A DNA stretch of 29,701 nucleotides from Andreesenia sp964489735 (GCA_964489735.1 CAZBAL010000020.1:1-29701), one strand, 5' to 3'; positions 1-7,087 are shown, counted from the stretch's first letter. A program made the numbers and translations. The notes: a model not told the origin generated them from the sequence alone.

Positions 1-288
1 TTGGACAGTACCAAGAATGGCATTCAAAACAATTACTACCATAATTACAATAGCAGATTCATAATTATTAGTAAGAAGAGAAATGACATTTGCAAATAAC
101 AGAACAATTACAAGAAAATCTTTAAACTGATCCAGGAATACTTTCAGTATAGAGTCTTTTTCTTTTTCTCTAAGCTGGTTGGGACCGTATTTTTCCAGAT
201 TAATTCTGTAGCCACTGTCATTTAAACCCAGACTACCACTGTCATACTCAGTGATTAGTTGATCTAAAGTTTTAGAATAATGCCTCAT
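1..288 (-). CDS. P-type cation-transporting ATPase, N-terminal fragment (Ca2+/Mn2+ type), cut by window edge
   Basis: Only the first 96 codons lie in the window; the frame is open at base 1. The start is ATG at 288-286, about six bases after a run of G that serves as ribosome binding site. The visible part matches the cation-ATPase N-terminal domain: an amphipathic lead-in, then KYGPNQLREKEK, then a QFKDFLVIVLLF stretch entering the first membrane helix and a second hydrophobic run ending NAILGTVQ. This pattern is typical of SERCA-like (P2A) bacterial Ca2+ pumps. The catalytic DKTGT motif would be outside the window. The upstream manganese riboswitch suggests that the pump exports Mn2+, as inferred for similar riboswitch-controlled pumps; that part is inference. 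Confidence is high for the family and moderate for the substrate. Confidence 0.88.
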   Translation of the reverse strand, partial: MRHYSKTLDQLITEYDSGSLGLNDSGYRINLEKYGPNQLREKEKDSILKVFLDQFKDFLVIVLLFANVISLLTNNYESAIVIMVVIVLNAILGTVQ

Positions 289-430
289 ATTTAACCCCCT
301 ATATTAAATTATTGCAGTTTGACTGCCAAAGAGCCATTGTATAAAAGAGTATCCCCATATAATCCGCTATCATCCACTTCGTTTTGGAAGAGGAGTGCTC
401 TTGGGATTAGCATAAAAAATATTAATAGGT

Positions 431-475
431 AATAAAAAAGACTTTTGAATAGAAAAAAATTCTATATCAAAAGTC
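431..475 (-). terminator. Riboswitch-controlled intrinsic terminator before the P-type ATPase
   Basis: On the minus strand a perfect 9-bp stem, GACTTTTGA with TCAAAAGTC (475-467 and 448-440), is followed by a run of six T (439-434) and further A/T. The 5' arm reuses the GACTTTT that closes helix P1 of the upstream aptamer (CGAGACTTTT), so aptamer and terminator are mutually exclusive. Ligand binding should hold P1 and allow read-through, making this an ON switch. Confidence 0.85.
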
Positions 476-559
476 TCGTAACCTAATTTAAGGTATATGG
501 CACCAGATTTTTTTCAAAATCGAGATTGTTGACGCCATATTTGTTACTACTCCCTTTTA
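470..559 (-). promoter_or_regulatory. yybP-ykoY family (Mn2+-sensing) riboswitch aptamer
   Basis: Read on the minus strand, the leader has the conserved landmarks of this class in order: AAAAGGGAGTAG at the 5' side, GTCAACA in the middle, and CGAGACTTTT at the 3' side. P1 pairs AAAAG with CTTTT. An inner helix pairs GTAAC with GTTAC, and a perfect 7-bp helix pairs ATATGGC (540-534) with GCCATAT (501-495). The element sits between a strong promoter and a P-type ATPase gene, the usual context for the class, which is known to sense Mn2+. The identification comes from motif reading, not from a covariance model. Confidence 0.85.
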
Positions 560-591
560 ACAACTCTTTACATTTCTTAACTTATAGATAG

Positions 592-620
592 AATATAATA
601 TATAGAGAGGTTATTGTCAA
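592..620 (-). promoter_or_regulatory. Sigma-A promoter for the riboswitch and P-type ATPase
   Basis: On the minus strand a consensus TTGACA (620-615) is followed, after exactly 17 bases, by TATATT (597-592). Transcription would begin near 585, about 25 bases before the aptamer. Confidence 0.75.
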
Positions 621-734
621 TAGGATAAGATAACATCTTGGTGATAAATCTCATTATAATATGTATCAATATTCGAACACAAACCGATAAATATGTATTA
701 TAATAAAAGCTAGAGATATAGTATAAAGGCTCTA

Positions 735-774
735 AATCAGTAGTTGAGCAAAGCTAGCTACAACTGCGCTGATT
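735..774 (+). other. Possible hairpin upstream of the sdaAB promoter
   Basis: AATCAG (735-740) pairs with CTGATT (769-774), and inside it AGTTG (742-746) pairs with CAACT (761-765). The loop contains AGCTAGCT. It overlaps the -35 box of the likely sdaAB promoter, so it could be an operator or a leader of a longer transcript. No known RNA class is recognised. The rest of 621-734 is AT-rich and I see nothing else in it. Confidence 0.3.
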
Positions 775-801
775 GAAATAATATTGTGTATATGTTAAAA
801 T
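773..801 (+). promoter_or_regulatory. Sigma-A promoter for sdaAB-sdaAA
   Basis: TTGAAA (773-778) is followed, after 17 bases, by TAAAAT (796-801), with TG one base upstream of the -10 (extended -10). Transcription would start near 808, giving a leader of about 27 bases before the sdaAB ATG at 835. Confidence 0.65.
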
Positions 802-834
802 TTAGACAAAATCAATTGATAAGGGGAGAAACTA

Positions 835-1512
835 ATGGCAGATAAAAACTACGGTATATTTGATGTGTTGGGACCTATTATGATAGGGCCTTCTAGCTCA
901 CATACAGCAGGTGCTGCTAGACTTGGTAAAGTTGCCAAAGAAATTGCAGGAAAAGACTTTGACTCTGTTAAATTTTACCTTCATGGTTCGTTTGCTAAGA
1001 CCTATAAAGGACACGGAACGGATAGAGCTCTAGTCGCAGGAGTATTAGGAATGGAGCCGGGAGATGAAAGGCTGAGAGATGCACTGGAGATGGCCAAAGA
1101 GCAGGACTTAGAAGTTATTTTCGAAGAGGCAGACCTAGGACACTATCATCACCCCAATACTGTAATGCTTGAATTTCATTGTACTGATGACAGTGACTTC
1201 AGCGTAACAGGATCATCAATTGGTGGTGGAAGTATTGTTATTAAGAAAATAGATGGTATGCCTGTAAATATTATGGGTAATAAACCTTTAACATTAGTGT
1301 ATTTTGATAATGAAGAAGATATTGAAGAAGAAGTTAAAAAAATATTCAAATATTCAGGAGCTATAATAGAAACTTTTGATACAGAAAGAACTGAAGTAAA
1401 AAATGAATCATCTTTCATTGTTGAAACAAAAGATGATTTAAATGATGAGGCAGTGGATAAGTTAATGAAAATCCCAACAGTTAAATATGTAAAAAGAGTG
1501 AAGGCTGTTTAA
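835..1512 (+). CDS. sdaAB: L-serine dehydratase, iron-sulfur-dependent, beta subunit
   Basis: The 225-aa protein is the usual length for the beta subunit of the two-subunit clostridial/Bacillus enzyme that converts L-serine to pyruvate and ammonia. The N-terminus carries the diagnostic GIFDVLGPIMIGPSSSHTAG motif, followed by the HGSFAKTYKGHGTDRALV block. The last 75 or so residues look like the ACT domain normally present in SdaAB, which binds amino acids. The start ATG follows AAGGGGAG by about seven bases. The gene is followed 20 bases later by sdaAA, so the two form an operon. In anaerobes the enzyme supports growth on serine and feeds pyruvate metabolism. Confidence is very high. Confidence 0.97.
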   Translation: MADKNYGIFDVLGPIMIGPSSSHTAGAARLGKVAKEIAGKDFDSVKFYLHGSFAKTYKGHGTDRALVAGVLGMEPGDERLRDALEMAKEQDLEVIFEEADLGHYHHPNTVMLEFHCTDDSDFSVTGSSIGGGSIVIKKIDGMPVNIMGNKPLTLVYFDNEEDIEEEVKKIFKYSGAIIETFDTERTEVKNESSFIVETKDDLNDEAVDKLMKIPTVKYVKRVKAV

Positions 1513-1532
1513 TTAGGAGGCGATTAGTATAA

Positions 1533-2405
1533 ATGTTTAGATATGGATATGAATTATTAAGCTTAGCCAAAGATCAAAACAAAAAACTGTCAGAACTTGT
1601 TCTGGAAAGAGAAGTTGAAATGACTGGGGAGTCAGCTGATAGAATCAGAGAAAGACTCTATGAAAGCTTTGGAGTGATGAGATCATCTGCTAATGCCGGG
1701 ATGGAGAGAGCTATCGAATCTATGGGAGGCATTATAGGTGGAGATGCAAAACTTCTAAAAGAATATTCTCAAAATGCTGAAAGAAGCTTTTGTGGAAAAA
1801 CATTGCTCATTGCAGCAGCGAGAGCATTGTCATGTTCAGAAGTAAATGCATCTATGGGTAGAATCTGTGCCGCTCCCACAGCTGGATCTTGCGGGATTGT
1901 ACCATCTGTAGTGACTACTGCCGCGGAAGTATTAGATGCAGATAAAGAACTTATTATAGATGGACTGCTTGTAGCAGCAGGTATAGGAATAATTGTACAG
2001 ACAAATGCTACTGTATCAGGAGCAGAAGGTGGATGTCAGGCGGAATGTGGTGCAGCAGCGGCAATGGCAGCAGCAGCGATTGTTGAAATGTCAGGTGGAA
2101 CTCCTGAGATGTCATTAGAAGCAGCATCTATCGCATTCAAAAATATTATGGGATTAGTTTGTGATCCGATAGCTGGACTTGTTGAGTCACCATGTGCAAA
2201 GAGAAACGCGTCTGGAGCTGCAAACGCAATGCTATCAGCTGATTTAGCTTTAGCAGGCATTAAATCAGTAGTTCCTTTTGATGAAGTAGTAGATGCTATG
2301 TACGAAGTTGGTAGAGCATTGCCATTCGAACTTAGAGAGACTGCATTAGGTGGAATTGCAGCTACTAAAACTGGAAAAGAGATCATGAAAAGAGTATTTG
2401 GCTAA
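1533..2405 (+). CDS. sdaAA: L-serine dehydratase, iron-sulfur-dependent, alpha subunit
   Basis: The 290-aa catalytic subunit is full length for the family. Landmarks are EVNASMGRICAAPTAGSCG, the EGGCQAECGAA segment and GLVCDPIAGLVESPCAKRN. Cys168, Cys210 and Cys221 have the same spacing (42 and 11 residues) as the three cysteines that ligate the [4Fe-4S] cluster in characterised L-serine dehydratases, so cluster binding is well supported. A good AGGAGG lies 13 or so bases before the ATG, a rather long spacing, but no better in-frame start exists. It works with SdaAB in the cytoplasm; the cluster makes the enzyme oxygen sensitive. A hairpin terminator follows at 2471. Confidence 0.97.
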   Translation: MFRYGYELLSLAKDQNKKLSELVLEREVEMTGESADRIRERLYESFGVMRSSANAGMERAIESMGGIIGGDAKLLKEYSQNAERSFCGKTLLIAAARALSCSEVNASMGRICAAPTAGSCGIVPSVVTTAAEVLDADKELIIDGLLVAAGIGIIVQTNATVSGAEGGCQAECGAAAAMAAAAIVEMSGGTPEMSLEAASIAFKNIMGLVCDPIAGLVESPCAKRNASGAANAMLSADLALAGIKSVVPFDEVVDAMYEVGRALPFELRETALGGIAATKTGKEIMKRVFG

Positions 2406-2470
2406 TCATATAGATATGTGAGAAGCTGCTCAGACTATGAGAACAATCAATAAATAGAGTAAATTTTAGA

Positions 2471-2500
2471 AAAAGACCTTTGAAGAAGGGTCTTTTGTTA
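2471..2500 (+). terminator. Intrinsic terminator of sdaAB-sdaAA
   Basis: AAAAGACC (2471-2478) pairs with GGTCTTTT (2489-2496), and the second arm ends in its own T run. A possible promoter for the next gene (TTTGAA, 16 bases, TATAAT at 2501-2506) overlaps this hairpin. Confidence 0.7.
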
Positions 2501-2556
2501 TATAATAAATGTATGAGAAATAATTATAAATTAACTGACTATTAGGAGGAATTACT

Positions 2557-3039
2557 ATGGGAAATAATTGTGATAGAGAACATAAACATAATCATGGAGA
2601 AGGTCATGAATGCTGTGGATATGGCGGGAAGCATAAGCACGGACATCACAAACATGGAGAAGACCATGAGTGCTGTGGAAACGGTGGAAAACATAAGCAT
2701 GGACATCATGCTCATGGAGAAGGTCACGAGTGTTGTGGAAATGGACACAATCATGAACATGGATGCTGTGATAATGGAGGAGAAGGTACTATGGAAATGA
2801 AAATGATGAAAGTAGAGTTAGAAGATGGAACTAAGGAAGAGTTTGGAGTTGTCGACATATTCACTGTAGAAGGATACGATAAAGAGTATATTGCTCTTGT
2901 TACTCCAGATGGTGAACAGGTATATCTGTACGAATATTTAACAGATGAAAATGGAGAGGTTAGATTAGAGAATATCGTAGAAGATGAAGAGTTTGATGCA
3001 GTTGCTGACCAATTTGAAGCTAATATAGAGGAAGAGTAG
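2557..3039 (+). CDS. DUF1292 protein with His/Cys-rich tandem-repeat N-terminus
   Basis: The protein has 160 residues in two parts. Residues 1-75 are extremely rich in His, Gly and Cys, with three near-identical 20-residue units built on HGEGHECCGxGGKHKHGHH, each with a CC pair and about seven His. The rest, from about residue 80, is an acidic DUF1292 domain (LEDGTKEEFGVVDIF, then YIALVTPDGEQVYLYEY). DUF1292 has no established biochemical role in firmicutes. The repeat region strongly suggests binding or storage of a soft or transition metal such as Zn, Ni or Cu; that is inference. The start ATG follows TAGGAGGA with good spacing. recX begins six bases after the stop. The fusion of a metal-rich tail to DUF1292 is unusual. 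Confidence 0.85.
   Translation: MGNNCDREHKHNHGEGHECCGYGGKHKHGHHKHGEDHECCGNGGKHKHGHHAHGEGHECCGNGHNHEHGCCDNGGEGTMEMKMMKVELEDGTKEEFGVVDIFTVEGYDKEYIALVTPDGEQVYLYEYLTDENGEVRLENIVEDEEFDAVADQFEANIEEE
2593..2763 (+). repeat. 60-bp in-frame tandem repeat encoding HGEGHECCGxGGKHKHGHHx
   Basis: CATGGAGAAG recurs at 2593, 2653 and 2713, an exact 60-base period (20 codons). Two full units are followed by a shortened third that ends in GHNHEHGCC. Units differ mostly at third codon positions (for example GGTCAT, GACCAT, GGTCAC), so the protein sequence is conserved more than the DNA. Confidence 0.85.
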
Positions 3040-3045
3040 ATTTTA

Positions 3046-3768
3046 TTGCCTTATAAAGAGATAAACCTGGAAGAACTTAAAAAAACATTAGTAAATAGAG
3101 AAGCCAAAGAAGCGAAATCTAATAAAATAGCGACTGACAGTAAGAAAATAACAATGGTGCAACAGCAGAAGTATAATAAAGAGAGATACTCTATTTTTTT
3201 AAATGATGAATATGCCTTTTCTGTCTCGGAAGATGTGCTCGTTAAATATACTCTTTTGAAAGGTAAGGAACTCGATAACGATTTTGTTGAAAATATTTTA
3301 ATGGCTGAAGAAGAGAGTAAGGCAAAATCAGCTGCTCTGAGATTTCTTGGATATAGAATGAGGTCAAAAAAAGAGATTTCAGATAAATTATTTGAATTAG
3401 GATATTCAGATTTTACAGATAACATAATGGACTTTCTAATCGAAAATAAATTTGTAGATGATAGAGAATATGCACTCTGTTATGCAAAAGATAAAATGAA
3501 TTTAAAGAATTTTGGAGAAATTAGAATATCAAATGAACTCAGGCAAAAAGGAATCGATGACAAAACTATCAGTTCGGTTTTAAATGAACTTGACTATAGA
3601 GATAAAGAGTACGAGATGGCGTATAAAGCTGCTGAAAAAAGAGTTAATAGATCATATAAAAACCATGATGATAGATACCGGAAGATGTATGGTTTTCTTG
3701 TGAGAAGAGGTTATTCAATAGATATTACAAAAAGAGTATTGAGAGATATACTACAATTTGATAGGTAG
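3046..3768 (+). CDS. recX: Regulatory protein RecX
   Basis: The 240-aa protein matches RecX, which binds RecA filaments and modulates homologous recombination. The N-terminal family signature is at about residues 36-75 (MVQQQKYNKERYSIFLNDEYAF). The helical RecX repeats follow: AALRFLGYRMRSKKEISDKL, then VDDREYALCYAKDKMNLK and a last repeat with YGFLVRRGYSIDI. The annotated start is TTG 3046, preceded by GAGGAAGAG in the end of the previous gene. This gives a basic, lysine-rich extension of about 35 residues before the usual RecX beginning. An internal ATG at 3154 would give a more typical length but has a poor ribosome binding site. It is likely cotranscribed with the DUF1292 gene. Confidence 0.87.
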   Translation: MPYKEINLEELKKTLVNREAKEAKSNKIATDSKKITMVQQQKYNKERYSIFLNDEYAFSVSEDVLVKYTLLKGKELDNDFVENILMAEEESKAKSAALRFLGYRMRSKKEISDKLFELGYSDFTDNIMDFLIENKFVDDREYALCYAKDKMNLKNFGEIRISNELRQKGIDDKTISSVLNELDYRDKEYEMAYKAAEKRVNRSYKNHDDRYRKMYGFLVRRGYSIDITKRVLRDILQFDR

Positions 3769-3791
3769 AATCCTAAAAATTGCTAAGTTAA

Positions 3792-3830
3792 AAAACTCGA
3801 GAACAGAGATAGTCATTGTTCTCGAGTTTT
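3792..3830. terminator. Bidirectional terminator between recX and the methyltransferase gene
   Basis: A perfect 14-bp stem, AAAACTCGAGAACA (3792-3805) with TGTTCTCGAGTTTT (3817-3830), ends in T-rich sequence on the plus strand and in T-rich sequence on the minus strand. It separates two convergent genes. Confidence 0.88.
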
Positions 3831-3871
3831 ATTATGGATAATCGTTATAGTTAGTTATCTGATAAATAATA

Positions 3872-4936
3872 TTAAGGATTTAAAATTTTAGCGTTTTGAC
3901 CATATAATCTAGCGGCATCAACAAGTGCTTTAATATTTTCTTTAGGAGTATTCAAAGGAATCTGACACCCAGGAGCAAGAGCAAAACCCTTAGGGCTGTT
4001 TAAAGCTTTATCAATACATTTTTTTGATTCATCAAGAACATCTTGAGGTGTTCCAAATCTGATTGTATTTACAGGATCAACATTACCAATTATGAAAATC
4101 TTATCACCAACAGCATCCTTTAACTCTTCCATATCTTCGACATTATCAACACTAAAACCTGCAATATTAAGCTCTGATATGTAGTTCCAATATGGTTTTG
4201 TTTCTCCGCAAATATGAAGAGTTGGTTTGCTACCAGTAATATAATAAATTGAATCTATATATTTTTCCAGGTAAGGACCAGCAAATTCTGAAAAGTATCT
4301 CTCGCCGATTATACTAGCAGATGAAACTGGATCTCCTATACTTATAGTTGTTCCAAAGTTTTCGTGAGCTGCTTTAATAAACTGTAGATTGCATTCCATA
4401 GCAAAGGCAATCAATTCATGTGCTTTTTTAGGTTTCCTAATTAAATCTTTTAAAAATGGAGCAGTACCTCTAATAGCAGATGCAACACTCATAGGACCAG
4501 CAACACCAACGGACACATTGACTTCATTACCAACTTCTTTCTTAATCAATCCAACTGCCTTTAATAGAACTGGCAATCTTCCATCTTCGTATGGATTTAC
4601 TAATTCTAAGTTGTCAATTTCATCTATAGAATTAATCGCAGGGCTTTTTACGACATATAATTCTTTATCACTGTATGATATAGTACCGCCTAATGCTTCT
4701 GACATTCCCTGAAGACCAACACTAACATTTATACCATCACCCTTAAACTCTCTATATGCTGCTATCTCAACATCTTTCATTAGTTCTGGAGAAAAATAAT
4801 AATCTATCATAGAGGCATCAAAGGCTTTTGCTGCATTTTCGCCCAACATCGTAATGCAAGGCAACCTATCAACAGTTTCACCATTGAAGTATGCACTCAT
4901 TCTTTCTTTTGAGGTCATTTGGTCAGTAAAAATCAT
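3872..4936 (-). CDS. Uroporphyrinogen-decarboxylase-family methyltransferase, MtaA/CmuA type
   Basis: The 354-aa protein belongs to the UroD-like zinc methyltransferases (MtaA/MtbA/CmuA). It opens with TSKERMSAYFNGETVDRLP and has the zinc-site pattern His241-X-Cys243 (LHICGET) and Cys324 (LAPGCQIP) of these enzymes. UroD itself lacks this pattern, so true heme synthesis is unlikely. Family members move methyl groups between a corrinoid protein and a thiol or folate acceptor. Here no corrinoid-binding or substrate methyltransferase gene lies nearby, so the partners and acceptor are unknown. A good GAGGGTG ribosome binding site precedes the ATG. It is divergent from metQNI, and both leaders share a 12-base motif (see findings), hinting at a link with methyl or methionine metabolism. 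Confidence 0.87.
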   Translation of the reverse strand: MIFTDQMTSKERMSAYFNGETVDRLPCITMLGENAAKAFDASMIDYYFSPELMKDVEIAAYREFKGDGINVSVGLQGMSEALGGTISYSDKELYVVKSPAINSIDEIDNLELVNPYEDGRLPVLLKAVGLIKKEVGNEVNVSVGVAGPMSVASAIRGTAPFLKDLIRKPKKAHELIAFAMECNLQFIKAAHENFGTTISIGDPVSSASIIGERYFSEFAGPYLEKYIDSIYYITGSKPTLHICGETKPYWNYISELNIAGFSVDNVEDMEELKDAVGDKIFIIGNVDPVNTIRFGTPQDVLDESKKCIDKALNSPKGFALAPGCQIPLNTPKENIKALVDAARLYGQNAKILNP

Positions 4937-4994
4937 AGATTTACACCCTCTTTTTTATAATATTAATTACATAATTTTCAAAACGATAATTACC

Positions 4995-5215
4995 ATTAGT
5001 ATATTAGCTCATAGATGTATTGTTAAATAGAATTTCTTAATAAAAAGAATTATTAGTATAACGAATTATTATAACTATTAGGTAAATAATAGTAAAAACA
5101 CAAAAAATACACATTTTTGTGATATTAAATTAATTCAAGATGAACAAATAACGCCAAGAGTGAGCTCATTGACACGGTTACAAGCATGGTATAGTCTAAT
5201 AGTTAATATACTAAT
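4995..5215. promoter_or_regulatory. Divergent control region between the methyltransferase gene and metQ
   Basis: The plus strand has TTGACA (5169-5174) and an extended -10, TGGTATAGT (5187-5195), with a short 15-base spacer; this is the likely metQ promoter. The 12-mer TAATATACTAAT occurs at 5204-5215 on the plus strand and again at 5006-4995 on the minus strand, each time pointing toward its own gene. CACAAAAA and TTTTTGTG (5099-5106, 5114-5121) form a weak hairpin. None of the conserved S-box (SAM-I) riboswitch segments is visible, although S-boxes are common before metQNI in firmicutes. Confidence 0.45.
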
Positions 5216-5229
5216 AAGGAGTGAGTTAA

Positions 5230-6063
5230 GTGAAAAAAGTAGGAATAAAGCTATTGTTACTCATGACTGCTGTGATAACAATCCTTACAGCTTGTGGTAA
5301 AGACTCAGAAGAGGATTCATCTAAAAAAGTAAAAATTGGATCATCTGCAACTGCACTAAAGATTGTAGAGTCTGGAGTATCAGAGTTAGAAAAGATGGGA
5401 TATGATGTTGAAATTGTAACATTTGACGATTATCTAACTCCAAACCGTGCATTAGATGAGGGCGAAGTGGATTGTAATATATATCAGCACAAACCATTCA
5501 TGGATAACTTTAATAATAGTAATGGCACTAATCTTGTAATGTTAGAGCCAAGACTATGGAACTACTATACGGGGTTCTATTCAAAAAAACATAAGAGTAT
5601 AGATGAATTGCCTCAGAATGCAGTTGTTGGAATTGCCAATAATGCTTCAAATATAAGTCTTCATATGGAATATTTACGTGACTGGGGACTCATTGAGTTA
5701 AATGAGGAGCCTGTGGAAGGTGAATTTTACTCTGAGTTAGATATTTCTGAGAATCCTAAAAATATCTCATTTATATCAGCAAGTGGAGCACAAAGGTTTA
5801 GTTCAGCTGGTGAATATGATGCTTACTTTGGAACATCAAATGAAATGTATACAATGGGAATAGATTTGGAAGAAAATCAAATTGAGAAAAAAACAGATGA
5901 CAGATGGACGATAGGGATAACGGTTAATGAGAAAGACAAAGATAGTCAATTAGCTAAAGACTTAATGACTGCATATACATCTGAGTCAGCAAGAGAATAT
6001 GTAAATAAGGAAATGAAAGGTGCTTATGTGCTTTCAGAAGCCTTATCAAAAGAATTAAAGTAG
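5230..6063 (+). CDS. metQ: Methionine ABC transporter substrate-binding lipoprotein
   Basis: The 277-aa NlpA/MetQ-family lipoprotein has a signal peptide with a lipobox (ILTAC, Cys at about residue 21), so it is anchored outside the membrane. The mature protein begins with the family pattern KVKIGSSATALKI and continues through VDCNIYQHKPFMDNF, VGIANNASNIS and the YFGTSNEMY region. It would deliver methionine, and in some family members other amino acids or peptides, to MetI-MetN. The start is GTG at 5230, eight bases after AAGGAG. It leads the metQ-metN-metI operon; a strong hairpin after the stop probably lowers expression of the downstream genes relative to the binding protein. Confidence 0.92.
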   Translation: MKKVGIKLLLLMTAVITILTACGKDSEEDSSKKVKIGSSATALKIVESGVSELEKMGYDVEIVTFDDYLTPNRALDEGEVDCNIYQHKPFMDNFNNSNGTNLVMLEPRLWNYYTGFYSKKHKSIDELPQNAVVGIANNASNISLHMEYLRDWGLIELNEEPVEGEFYSELDISENPKNISFISASGAQRFSSAGEYDAYFGTSNEMYTMGIDLEENQIEKKTDDRWTIGITVNEKDKDSQLAKDLMTAYTSESAREYVNKEMKGAYVLSEALSKELK

Positions 6064-6065
6064 TC

Positions 6066-6101
6066 AATAAAGCAGAAATCAAGTTTGGTTTCTGCTTTAT
6101 T
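6066..6101 (+). terminator. Intercistronic hairpin (attenuator) between metQ and metN
   Basis: A 13-bp perfect stem, AATAAAGCAGAAA (6066-6078) with TTTCTGCTTTATT (6089-6101), has only a short T/A tail. metN starts 20 bases later, so it is more likely a partial terminator or an mRNA 3'-end protector than a full stop. Confidence 0.6.
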
Positions 6102-6121
6102 ATATAGAATAGAGGGATATT

Positions 6122-7087
6122 ATGATTGAAATAAAAAATCTTAGTAAGAAGTTTGAAGATATTGAAGTTCTGAAAAATATAAATCTCAATATTCGTGATG
6201 GAGATATACACGGGCTTGTAGGGGTAAGTGGAGCCGGTAAATCAACACTATTAAGGTGTATAAATGGTTTAATAAATTATGACTCAGGAAGCATCAGCGT
6301 AGATGGAGTTGTAATAGATGGTTTAAATAATAAGGAACTAAGACATCTTCAAAAAGAGATAGCCATGATATTTCAACATTTTCAGTTAATGTCTAGAAAA
6401 AGTGTATATGAAAACATTGCATTTCCAATGAAGTGCTGGAGATATTCTAAAGATGAAATTGAAAAAACTGTTATGGAGCTGTCAGAAATAGTTGGAATAC
6501 AGGATAAATTAAATCAAAAACCTAATACACTGTCTGGTGGTCAAAAGCAAAGAGTTGCAATAGCTAGAGCGTTAGCAATGAATCCTAGGATTTTACTATG
6601 TGATGAGGCAACTTCAGCGCTTGATCCAATTACTACACAATCAATCTTAGAGCTTTTAAAAAGAATAAATGAACAGCTAAATGTGACTATAATATTGGTT
6701 ACACATCAGATGTCAGTTGTTAGAGAAATTTGTGATAATGTATCTTTATTAGAAAATGGTGAATTAGTTGATTCAGGACCGGTAGAAAAGATATTTTTAG
6801 AACAGCCTTATTCTTTTAGAAAATTTTTGGGAGAGAAAATCGTTATACCCAAAACTGGAAAAAACTTGCAGATAAGACTTTTCGATGATAATAAATCAAA
6901 ATATATACTTAGTAAAATAGGCAGGGAACTAGGAGTAGACTATACTATGATTTCTGGAAAGATGGAACAGTATGGTAACAGAAAGCTAGGAATTATAGTT
7001 TTAAACTTCAAAGAAAGTGACATAGGAAAAGTAGAAAGTTATTTAACGGAAAATGGCATCAGTTGGAAAGAATATGAAGATATATAA
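6122..7087 (+). CDS. metN: Methionine ABC transporter ATP-binding protein with NIL domain
   Basis: The 321-aa ATPase energises the methionine importer. Visible motifs are Walker A GVSGAGKS (34-41), Q-loop FQHFQ, signature LSGGQ (137-141), Walker B ILLCDE (157-162) and the H-loop histidine in LVTHQ (195). Residues from about 240 to the end form a NIL-type regulatory domain. In MetN this domain binds methionine and gives trans-inhibition. The ATG follows AGAGGGA. The gene lies between metQ and metI in the standard three-gene set, which makes the assignment secure. Confidence 0.94.
   Translation: MIEIKNLSKKFEDIEVLKNINLNIRDGDIHGLVGVSGAGKSTLLRCINGLINYDSGSISVDGVVIDGLNNKELRHLQKEIAMIFQHFQLMSRKSVYENIAFPMKCWRYSKDEIEKTVMELSEIVGIQDKLNQKPNTLSGGQKQRVAIARALAMNPRILLCDEATSALDPITTQSILELLKRINEQLNVTIILVTHQMSVVREICDNVSLLENGELVDSGPVEKIFLEQPYSFRKFLGEKIVIPKTGKNLQIRLFDDNKSKYILSKIGRELGVDYTMISGKMEQYGNRKLGIIVLNFKESDIGKVESYLTENGISWKEYEDI

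Noticed and set aside
2036..2386. Long minus-strand open frame inside sdaAA
   Set aside because: Antisense to a fully conserved enzyme gene, with no ribosome binding site or promoter; a codon-use shadow.
2570..2800. Second open frame of 76 codons over the His-rich repeat
   Set aside because: It is the +1 frame of the tandem repeat and has no ribosome binding site; the 60-base period keeps all frames open by default.
3872..4936. Heme-pathway uroporphyrinogen decarboxylase (hemE)
   Set aside because: The H-X-C...C zinc site marks a methyltransferase of the MtaA/CmuA group, and no heme genes are nearby.
5960..6120. CRISPR or tandem repeat near the metQ end
   Set aside because: Only one inverted repeat is present, best explained as an intercistronic hairpin.
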